NCBI RefSeq assembly: GCF_018417595.1
Contig: NZ_CP070982.1
Coordinates: forward strand, 4,267,001 to 4,331,000
Source: Pseudomonas entomophila
Lineage (GTDB): Bacteria; Pseudomonadota; Gammaproteobacteria; Pseudomonadales; Pseudomonadaceae
Direction of reading: 5' to 3'
DNA length: 64,000 nucleotides
The position numbers were made by a program, and so were the translations under genes. The notes beneath the pieces were generated by a model. The model searched no databases and was not told the DNA's origin. It was given only the letters and a program-made list of their open reading frames with translations. Below are positions 57,412 through 64,000 of the stretch, piece by piece; position 1 is the stretch's first letter, and the number at the start of each line of letters is the position of its first letter.

Positions 57412-59556
57412 GTGACCAGTATGCAAAGCGCGCAACCGCGCCTGGATGTGGATGATCCGTTGCTCGATGGCCTGCTGATCCTGTGCAAGCTGCACGGCTG
57501 CCCCGCCAGCCGCGCCAGCCTGTGCAGTGGCCTGCCGCTGGCCGACCAGCGCCTGGGCCTGGCCCTGCTGCCGCGCGCGGCCGCCAAGGCCGGGTTGCAG
57601 GCACGGGTGCTGCACCGCGAGCTGGACGCCATTTCGGCGCTCAACCTGCCGGTCTTGCTGATGCTCAACGACGGCCGCAGTGCGGTGCTGCAACGTTGGG
57701 GCGACAACGGCCGGGCGCTGCTGCTGCCCTGCGAGGCCGAAGGCGGCGAGCAGTGGGTCGAGCGCGAGGCGCTGGCCGAGGCCTACAGCGGCCAGGCCCT
57801 GTTCGCCCGTCCGCGTCATTCTCTGGAGGAGGTGCGCGCCCCGCTGCTACCGCGGGTCAACGCCTGGTTCCGCGATACCCTGCGCCACTCCCGCTGGCTG
57901 TATGGCGATGCCCTGCTGGCCAGCCTGCTGATCAACCTGCTGGGGCTGATGGTGCCCCTGTTCGTGATGCAGACCTACGACCGCGTGGTGCCCAACCAGG
58001 CACTGTCGACCCTGTGGGTGCTGGTCGCCGGCCTGTTCATCGGCACCGCTTTCGAACTGGTGCTGCGCATGGTCCGCGCCCACCTGCTCGACCAGGCCGG
58101 CAAGAAAACCGACCTGATCCTCTCCGCCACCCTGTTCGAACGCATCACCGGCATGAGCATGAAAGCCCGCCCCGCCACCATCGGTGGCTTCGCGCAAAGC
58201 ATCCATGACTTCCAGGGCCTGCGCGAATTCCTCACCGCGGTCACCCTGACCAGCATCATCGACCTGCCCTTCGTCGCCCTGATGCTGCTGGTGATCGGCC
58301 TGCTCGGTGGCTGGCTGGTGTTGATCCCGTTGATCGCCTTCCCGGTGGCCATGGGCCTGGCGCTGTTCATCCAGGTGCGCCTGCGCGACACCGTGCAGAA
58401 GAGCCTGAGCCTGGGCGCCGTGCGCCAGGCCCTGCTGATCGAGACCCTCGGCGGCCTGGAAACCCTCAAGGCCTGCGGCGCCGAAAGCGAGCGCCAGTAC
58501 CAGTGGGAGCACACCAACGGCGCCATCGCCCGCCTCGATGCCCACGCCCGCAACCTGTCAGCCCTGGCCAGCAACGGCACACTGTTCATCCAGCAGTTCT
58601 GCGGCATGGCCACCATCGTCGCCGGGGTGTACAGCATCATTGCCGGCAACCTGAGTGTCGGCGCCCTGGTCGCCAGCTACATGCTCGGCAGCCGTGTGCT
58701 CGCGCCGCTCGGGCAGATCGCCGGGCTGATCACCCGCTACCAGCAGGCACAACTGACCATGCGCAGTACCGACGCGCTGATGAGCCTGCCCCAGGAACGC
58801 CAACCTGAACACCAGGCGCTGGATCACACCACGCTGCAGGGCGGCGTGAGCATCAGCCACGCCACCTTCCGCTATGCCGGGCAAGCCGCCCCGGCGCTCA
58901 ATGACGTCAACTGCGTGCTCAAGCCTGGCGAACGCATCGGCATCATCGGCCGCAGCGGCTCGGGCAAGAGCACCCTGGCGCGGCTGCTGATGGGCTTCCA
59001 CCACCCCGACGAAGGCCAGGTGCTGCTGGACAACCTCGACCTGCGCCAGCTGGACATCGCCGACCTGCGCAACCAGCTGGGCTACGTGGCCCACGACCTG
59101 CCGCTGCTGGCCGGCAGCCTGCGCGACAACCTCACCCTGGGCGCGCGCCATGTCAGTGATGCGCGCATGCTCGAGGTGGCCGAGCTGACCGGCGTCAGCG
59201 AACTGGCCCGCCAGCACCCGCAAGGCTTCGACCGCCCGGTGGGCGAGCGTGGCCAACTGCTTTCCGGCGGCCAGCGCCAGGCGGTGCTGCTGGCCCGGGC
59301 ACTGCTGCTGGAGCCACCAATCCTGATTCTCGACGAGCCCACCAGCCACATGGACAACAGCAGTGAAGAGCAACTGCGCCAGCGCCTGCTCGCCTGGGTG
59401 CCGGGCAAGACCCTGCTGCTGGTCACCCACCGCACCTCGATGCTCAGCCTGGTGGATCGGTTGCTGGTGCTGGACAACGGCAAGATCGTTGCCGACGGGC
59501 CGAAGGACGCGGTGATCGATGCGTTGCGCAAAGGCCGTATCGGCGCCGCACTGTAA
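57412..59556 (+). CDS. Type I secretion ABC transporter (LapB type)
   Basis: A 714-aa permease-ATPase. An N-terminal C39-like domain (about residues 1-130) probably lacks protease activity and only binds substrate, as in LapB and HlyB. A six-helix membrane domain at about 155-430 contains VMQTYDRVVPNQALSTLWVL. The ATPase domain has Walker A GIIGRSGSGKSTLARLL, signature LLSGGQRQAVLLARAL and Walker B ILILDEPTSHMD. The GTG at 57412 follows AGGAG at a 9-base spacing; an ATG three codons later is possible. It energises export of the adhesin. Confidence 0.94.
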   Translation: MTSMQSAQPRLDVDDPLLDGLLILCKLHGCPASRASLCSGLPLADQRLGLALLPRAAAKAGLQARVLHRELDAISALNLPVLLMLNDGRSAVLQRWGDNGRALLLPCEAEGGEQWVEREALAEAYSGQALFARPRHSLEEVRAPLLPRVNAWFRDTLRHSRWLYGDALLASLLINLLGLMVPLFVMQTYDRVVPNQALSTLWVLVAGLFIGTAFELVLRMVRAHLLDQAGKKTDLILSATLFERITGMSMKARPATIGGFAQSIHDFQGLREFLTAVTLTSIIDLPFVALMLLVIGLLGGWLVLIPLIAFPVAMGLALFIQVRLRDTVQKSLSLGAVRQALLIETLGGLETLKACGAESERQYQWEHTNGAIARLDAHARNLSALASNGTLFIQQFCGMATIVAGVYSIIAGNLSVGALVASYMLGSRVLAPLGQIAGLITRYQQAQLTMRSTDALMSLPQERQPEHQALDHTTLQGGVSISHATFRYAGQAAPALNDVNCVLKPGERIGIIGRSGSGKSTLARLLMGFHHPDEGQVLLDNLDLRQLDIADLRNQLGYVAHDLPLLAGSLRDNLTLGARHVSDARMLEVAELTGVSELARQHPQGFDRPVGERGQLLSGGQRQAVLLARALLLEPPILILDEPTSHMDNSSEEQLRQRLLAWVPGKTLLLVTHRTSMLSLVDRLLVLDNGKIVADGPKDAVIDALRKGRIGAAL

Positions 59557-59577
59557 GACTTTCAGACAGTTTGGCCG

Positions 59578-59651
59578 CTGTGGGAACGGGCTTGCCCGCG
59601 AATGCGTCGGTGAATCCAACATGGCTTTCGCGGGCAAGCCCGCTCCCACAG
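59578..59651. repeat. REP inverted pair inside the secretion operon
   Basis: CTGTGGGAACGGGCTTGCCC at 59578 is inverted against GGGCAAGCCCGCTCCCACAG ending at 59651 (one mismatch). It separates the ABC and HlyD genes, so it could affect the level of the downstream message. Confidence 0.85.
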
Positions 59652-59685
59652 GGCTCCGCGTTGACCCCATCAATGGAGGTAGGGC

Positions 59686-61041
59686 ATGCCCATCATCCAC
59701 AGCATACGCAGCTACCTCCGTGGCACCGACAAGCGCGCCGAACGCGACTACATGCCGGAACTGGCCGGCGCCACCCTGCAGGATTCACCGAGCCTGTCAC
59801 GCCTGACCGTGTGGCTGACCGCGATCCTGCTATTGGTGGCGCTGGCCTGGGCCCACTTCGCGGTGCTCGACGAAGTCACCGTCGGCGAGGGCAAGGCCAT
59901 CCCCTCGAGCAAGGTGCAGGTGATACAGAACCTCGAGGGCGGCATCGTCACCGAGATCTTCGTGCGCGAGGGACAGATGGTGGACAAGGGCGCCACCCTG
60001 CTGCGCCTGGACGACACCCGTTTCAAGTCGAACAAAGGCGAAAGCGAAGCCGACCGCTACGCCCTCACCGCCCAGGTCGAGCGCCTGTCGGCGGAGTCCG
60101 AAGGCCGCCCCTTCACGCTGTCGGATGAAGTACGTGCCAAGGCACCGCAAGTGGCCGAGGACGAAGCCGCCCTGTACGACTCGCGCCAGCGCCGCCTGGC
60201 CAGCGAGAAACAGACCCTCAACGAGCAACTGCGGCAGAAGACCCAGGAACTCGCCGAGTTCCGCTCCAAGGTCGATCAATACCGTTCTGCCTTGGGCCTG
60301 CTGCAGCAGGAGCTGGACATGTCCTCGCCGCTGGTGGGCAAAGGCGCCATCTCACCGGTGGAGATCCTGCGCCTCAAGCAACGCACCGTCGAAGCCCGCG
60401 GCCAGCTCAACGCCACCAGCCTGGCGATCCCCCGCGCCGAAGCCGCGGTGGCGGAGATCAGGAGCAAGATCCAGGAAGCCGACGCCGGCTTTCGCTCCGA
60501 CGCCGCCAAGGAACTCAATGACAAGCGCACGGAGCTTTCGAAGATCACCGCCACCAGCATCGCCATCGACGACCGGGTCAACCGCACCACCGTGGTGTCG
60601 CCGGTGCGCGGCATCGTCAAGCTGCTCAAGGTCAATACCATCGGCGGGGTGGTGCAGCCCGGCAGCGACCTGGTGGAGATCGTGCCGATCGAGGATAACC
60701 TGCTGATCGAAGCCAAGGTGCGGCCGCAGGATGTGGCCTTCCTGCACCCGGGGCAAACGGCGATGGTCAAGTTCAGCGCCTATGACTACACCATCTACGG
60801 CGGGCTCAAAGCCAAGCTGGAGCTGATCGGCGCCGACACAGTCACCGATGACAAGGGCAATGCGTTCTACCTGATCCAGGTGCGTACGGAGAAAAACCAT
60901 CTGGGTGGGGATAACAAGCCGCTGCTGATCATCCCGGGGATGGTGGCCACGGTGGATATCATCACCGGGCAGAAGAGCGTGCTGGATTACCTGTTGAAGC
61001 CGGTGTTGAAAGCACGAACAGAGGCGTTGCGGGAGCGGTAG
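59686..61041 (+). CDS. HlyD-family membrane fusion protein of the type I secretion system (LapC type)
   Basis: A 451-aa periplasmic adaptor anchored by one N-terminal membrane helix (LTVWLTAILLLVALAWAHFA). The biotinyl-lipoyl half VQVIQNLEGGIVTEIFVREG, a long alpha-helical hairpin (about residues 130-290) and the C-terminal beta domain (PGMVATVDIITGQKSVLDYL) match HlyD/LapC. It links the ABC transporter to the TolC-type channel. The ATG at 59686 has GGAGG upstream (AATGGAGGTAGGGC). The REP pair lies between it and the ABC gene. Confidence 0.94.
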   Translation: MPIIHSIRSYLRGTDKRAERDYMPELAGATLQDSPSLSRLTVWLTAILLLVALAWAHFAVLDEVTVGEGKAIPSSKVQVIQNLEGGIVTEIFVREGQMVDKGATLLRLDDTRFKSNKGESEADRYALTAQVERLSAESEGRPFTLSDEVRAKAPQVAEDEAALYDSRQRRLASEKQTLNEQLRQKTQELAEFRSKVDQYRSALGLLQQELDMSSPLVGKGAISPVEILRLKQRTVEARGQLNATSLAIPRAEAAVAEIRSKIQEADAGFRSDAAKELNDKRTELSKITATSIAIDDRVNRTTVVSPVRGIVKLLKVNTIGGVVQPGSDLVEIVPIEDNLLIEAKVRPQDVAFLHPGQTAMVKFSAYDYTIYGGLKAKLELIGADTVTDDKGNAFYLIQVRTEKNHLGGDNKPLLIIPGMVATVDIITGQKSVLDYLLKPVLKARTEALRER

Positions 61042-61044
61042 TTG

Positions 61045-61133
61045 CCTGTAGGAGCGGCTTCAGCCGCGATGCAGGCGGCGCGGTTCCTGGCACCCGCTGC
61101 GCGGGTGATCGCGGCTGAAGCCGCTCCTACAGG
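61045..61133. repeat. REP inverted pair
   Basis: CCTGTAGGAGCGGCTTCAGC at 61045 is inverted against GCTGAAGCCGCTCCTACAGG ending at 61133, with a nested CACCCGC-TGC-GCGGGTG hairpin. It lies between the convergent HlyD and DTW genes. Confidence 0.85.
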
Positions 61134-61152
61134 TCATGGGCGGGCCTGGCGC

Positions 61153-61752
61153 TCAGCCCTGCCCATGATTCCGTTGAAACGTCTCGGCCCCCATGGCTTC
61201 GATCTGCCCCTCGATCAACGCCTCGAACGGCTGGAGCAAGGCATCGAACGACACAGGCGCCTCCAGCACGTTCAACGCCTGCACCACCGCCTCCAGCGTC
61301 GACAGGGCGCCCGGCTCCGGTGCCTTGCGCAAGCGGTAGCGCGATGGCGGGACGTCGCCCAGCGTCACCCGCGGCAGCGCCTCCAGCAGCGGGTTCAGGT
61401 ACAGCATCTTGCGCGCCTTGCGCCAGGTGCCATCGGGGACGATCAGCAGCAGCGGCAGATCGTCATCGTTTCCATAAGCCTGCAAGACTTCGGCCCTCTC
61501 GCCAGGGAACAGCAGCACCGGTCGATAGCCCGGCGTGGCCAGCAAATCCTGCAGGTCGTCGAACACCTCGCCGACTCGCAGTTGCGCATTGGCCAGGCCA
61601 AGGGCCGCCAGCCGTGCAGTGTTGAGGGCATGCGAGGTTTCGCTGGGATGCTGCAAGACGACCACCCGGGTGCGGCTGTCGAGGTGCGGGATCAGTGGGC
61701 AGAGGCAATGGGCGAGCGGGCGCTGGCAGCGCTCGCAGCGAGGTCTGGACAT
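61153..61752 (-). CDS. DTW-domain tRNA-uridine aminocarboxypropyltransferase
   Basis: A 199-aa DTW protein of the TapT/YfiP type, which adds a 3-amino-3-carboxypropyl group (acp3U) to tRNA uridine 47 using S-adenosylmethionine. The N-terminal zinc-type motif RCERCQRPLAHCLCPLIPHL, the HPSE segment and the DGTW sequence in VPDGTWRKARKML (the DTW signature) are visible. The ATG at 61750-61752 follows AGGAGCCCC. It stands alone on the minus strand. Confidence 0.92.
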   Translation of the reverse strand: MSRPRCERCQRPLAHCLCPLIPHLDSRTRVVVLQHPSETSHALNTARLAALGLANAQLRVGEVFDDLQDLLATPGYRPVLLFPGERAEVLQAYGNDDDLPLLLIVPDGTWRKARKMLYLNPLLEALPRVTLGDVPPSRYRLRKAPEPGALSTLEAVVQALNVLEAPVSFDALLQPFEALIEGQIEAMGAETFQRNHGQG

Positions 61753-61833
61753 GAGGGGCTCCTTCGGGCGCGTAGTTTGCCACAGGGTTGCGGTGAGGCT
61801 GCAACCTGAGGCTGACGCAGCCCATCGCCAGCA

Positions 61834-61872
61834 AGCGGGCTCCTCGGCAGGAGCCGGCTTGCCGGCGAACAG
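61834..61872. repeat. Single diverged REP unit
   Basis: The stretch contains GGAGCCGGCTTGCCGGCGAA and a partial inverted copy (GCGGGCTCC) just upstream. It lies between the DTW gene and the chemoreceptor gene. Confidence 0.55.
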
Positions 61873-61875
61873 GCC

Positions 61876-63441
61876 TCAACGATTGAACCGCTCCGCCAGG
61901 CTGTGCAGGTATTCCGCCATACGCTCCAGGTCCTGGCTGATCTCGGCGCCCTGCTTGGCCTGCCCGGCACTTTCATCGCACAGGTGGGCGATGCGCACGA
62001 TCTGCTGGTTGATATCTTCGGCCACATGGCTCTGCTGCTCGGACGCCGTGGCCATCTGCTGGCTCATGCCGGTGATGCGGCTGACCGCCTGGGCAATGCC
62101 GGCCAGCGCCTCCTGCACGGCCTCGACACTGTGCACACTGTCCTGGGAGATCTGCTGGCCACGGCTGGCACTGGCCACCGCACGGTCGGCGCCGCTGCGC
62201 AGGCTGGCAATGATGTGATGGATCTCCTCGGTCGAAGTACGGGTGCGCTGGGCCAGCGAGCGGACCTCGTCGGCGACCACCGCGAAGCCCCGGCCCTGCT
62301 CGCCAGCCCGCGCCGCCTCGATGGCGGCATTGAGCGCCAGCAGGTTGGTCTGCTCGGCAATCGAGGTGATCACATCCACCACGCCGCCGATCGACTGGGT
62401 CTGCTCGGCCAGCGCATTGACCGCCTGGCCGATATCGCCGACCGCCTCGCGCATGCTGCCCATCGCCCGCAGGCTCTGCTCGGCCAGCTCGCTACCCTGC
62501 TGGGCGAGGTGATCGGCGTCGCTGGCGGCATGGGCCGTACTCTGCACATTGTGGGTAACCTGCTGGATGGTCGCGGCCATCTGCGCGATGGCCGTGGCCG
62601 ACTGGTCAGTCTCGCTGCGCTGGCGGTCGAGCATCTGCGCCTGGGCACCGGACAGGTCCGAGGACTGCGCGGCCCGTGACTTGACCCCGACCCCGGCATC
62701 CACCAAGCGCGTCAGCGCGGTCTGCAGGCGCGCCTCTTCGCTGATGATGGCCAGGTCGAGCTGGCCCTGCAGGCCGGGGTTGTCACTGTAGGTCAGGGCC
62801 ACCAGCGGGCTGGTGAACGCCTTGGGGTGCTCTTCGAGCGTGCGGCGGATGGCCTGGTTCTGCCGGTGCTCGACCAGGTACCAGGCCGCCAGCAGGCTGG
62901 CCATCAGCACCCCGAGCGCCGCGTACGCGGGCAGCCAGAGATAGGCGGCGGCCGACAGCAGGCCAGCGCCGATCAGCGGCCAGCCATGCCCGACGCCGTG
63001 GCCCAGGCGGGCCGCCAGAGGCACCGGAGACCGGCCGGCGCGCAAGCGCGCATAAAGATTCTCGGCGCGACGGATCTGCTCACGGGTCGGCACCGAGCGC
63101 ACCGACTCGTAGCCGCTGATGCGGCCATTCTCGTAGATCGCCGTGACATAGGCGCTGACCCAATAGAAATCACCGTTCTTGGCGCGGTTCTTGACCACGC
63201 CCATCCAGGGCTTGCCTTGCTTGATGGTGTCCCACATATGGCCGAAGACCGCCGGCGGCATGTCGGGATGACGCACCAGGTTGTGTGGCTGGCCCACCAG
63301 TTCGTCGTAGGTGAAACCGCTGATGGCCACGAATGCGTCGTTGCAGTAGGTGATGCGGCTGTTCAGGTCGGTGGTGGAAATCAGCCGCTGGTGTTGGGGG
63401 AAGGTTCTTTCGTGCTCAGTGACGGGCAAATTCATGCGCAT
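61876..63441 (-). CDS. aer: Aer-type methyl-accepting chemotaxis protein with PAS domain
   Basis: A 521-aa chemoreceptor, the same length as P. aeruginosa Aer. The N-terminal PAS domain (residues 15-115, [33 protein letters not shown]) is of the FAD-binding energy-sensing kind. Two hydrophobic segments near 150-195 ([20 protein letters not shown]) anchor it, with no large periplasmic domain. The cytoplasmic signalling tip [32 protein letters not shown] is present. It guides aerotaxis by sensing redox state. The start is ATG at 63439-63441 or two codons later. Confidence 0.93.
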   Translation of the reverse strand: MRMNLPVTEHERTFPQHQRLISTTDLNSRITYCNDAFVAISGFTYDELVGQPHNLVRHPDMPPAVFGHMWDTIKQGKPWMGVVKNRAKNGDFYWVSAYVTAIYENGRISGYESVRSVPTREQIRRAENLYARLRAGRSPVPLAARLGHGVGHGWPLIGAGLLSAAAYLWLPAYAALGVLMASLLAAWYLVEHRQNQAIRRTLEEHPKAFTSPLVALTYSDNPGLQGQLDLAIISEEARLQTALTRLVDAGVGVKSRAAQSSDLSGAQAQMLDRQRSETDQSATAIAQMAATIQQVTHNVQSTAHAASDADHLAQQGSELAEQSLRAMGSMREAVGDIGQAVNALAEQTQSIGGVVDVITSIAEQTNLLALNAAIEAARAGEQGRGFAVVADEVRSLAQRTRTSTEEIHHIIASLRSGADRAVASASRGQQISQDSVHSVEAVQEALAGIAQAVSRITGMSQQMATASEQQSHVAEDINQQIVRIAHLCDESAGQAKQGAEISQDLERMAEYLHSLAERFNR

Positions 63442-63581
63442 CGTTGGCGGTCCCTTGCTTATCCAGATGAATGGAAAAATCATCAAAGCAAGTAGATGTT
63501 TAGCAGAAGGCCATCACGTCAGCGGTCAAGTTTTGTAGGAAATTTACTCAACCTGACAGAATGTGCTGAACAGGGCCTGGG

Positions 63582-64000
63582 TCAGCCTACGTTGAGCTGG
63601 CTCTTGAGCAGGTCGCGGAACGTCTGGATCAAGGGTTCCCGGCTACGACCACGGCGGATGATCAGGGAAAACGGCGCCTGGTAACCAAAGGTGGCCGGCG
63701 ACAATACGCGCAGGTCGCCTTTGTCGACCCAGGCCTGGGCATAGTGCTCGGGCAGGTAGCCGATGTAGGCGCCGGAGAGAATCAGAATCAGCTGCGCTTC
63801 CATACTCTCCACCGTTGCCGCGCTGTGCTTGAAGCCATGCCGGGCCAGTTCGGCCTGGCTCCAGTAACCACGCCCGACCATGCGTTGCTGGGTGATCACC
63901 GGCTCGGGAATGCGCCGTTCGGCGAACAGCGGGTGGCGGCTGCTGCAGTACAGCCAGTGCTGCTCGCGGTACAACGGCTGGTAGACCAGGCCGCTCATGC
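63582..64000 (-). CDS. LysR-family regulator, C-terminal part (cut by window edge)
   Basis: Only the last 139 or so codons are in the window; the gene enters from beyond base 64000. The visible part (LYREQHWLYCSSRHPLF, YIGYLPEHYAQAWVDKGDLR, LIQTFRDLLKSQL at the end) is the second half of a LysR effector-binding domain. An ATG at 63996-63998 is internal, not the true start. The DNA-binding domain and target cannot be seen. Confidence 0.85.
   Translation of the reverse strand, partial: MSGLVYQPLYREQHWLYCSSRHPLFAERRIPEPVITQQRMVGRGYWSQAELARHGFKHSAATVESMEAQLILILSGAYIGYLPEHYAQAWVDKGDLRVLSPATFGYQAPFSLIIRRGRSREPLIQTFRDLLKSQLNVG

Overview
The window looks like chromosomal DNA from a Pseudomonas of the P. 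putida group. The evidence is the high GC content, the ArgR/aot, phh, cpx-like and plpD/recQ gene orders, and many paired P. putida-type REP palindromes (arms such as GTAGGAGCGGCTTCAGCCGC or GTGGGAGCGGGTTTACCCGC). No rRNA, tRNA, insertion sequence, prophage or CRISPR array was seen.

Region by region: (1) 1-4775, minus strand: start of aruC/argD, then argR and the arginine/ornithine ABC importer aotJ-Q-M-P, with ArgR-type half-sites in front of aruC and aotJ. (2) 5.3-12.2 kb: acsA, a small DUF2790 exported protein, and the phenylalanine catabolic locus phhR / phhA-phhB-phhC with a PhhR box between the divergent genes. (3) 12.5-18.2 kb: a 42-codon ORF and an 1806-aa dermonecrotic-toxin-like giant protein whose C-terminus carries a DSE...CxxC signature resembling deaminase-fold toxin domains. 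Its leader is highly structured and its Shine-Dalgarno lies inside a hairpin. (4) 18.2-25.3 kb: MFS transporter, YdiJ-like FAD/Fe-S oxidoreductase, LysR regulator, AroP-type permease. (5) 26-34.6 kb: rluB, scpB, scpA, YciO/Sua5-like protein and rnm PHP nuclease (minus strand), divergent from yciB/ispZ and yciI, then a coiled-coil membrane protein and a Cpx-like envelope stress module (cpxR, a Spy/CpxP-like protein, cpxA) with a CpxR-type box. (6) 34.6-48.3 kb: nitroreductase, trkH, AraC regulators, Mpo1-like, HD-domain, LpxH-like, EamA, SelW-like, the type Vd lipase plpD, a MarR regulator, recQ, yecA- and ybaN-family genes. (7) 48.4-61.0 kb: a 2368-aa LapA-type adhesin on the minus strand, divergent from its presumed type I secretion genes (TolC, ABC, HlyD types). 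(8) 61.1-64 kb: DTW-domain tRNA modification enzyme, Aer-type chemoreceptor and a truncated LysR gene at the window edge.

Most of the window is conserved core metabolism and housekeeping. The accessory, surface-interaction part is the giant toxin (12.8-18.2 kb), PlpD (42.2-44.4 kb) and the adhesin with its secretion system (48.4-61 kb). These are the most interesting parts. All assignments come from reading motifs and gene order; no database search was run.
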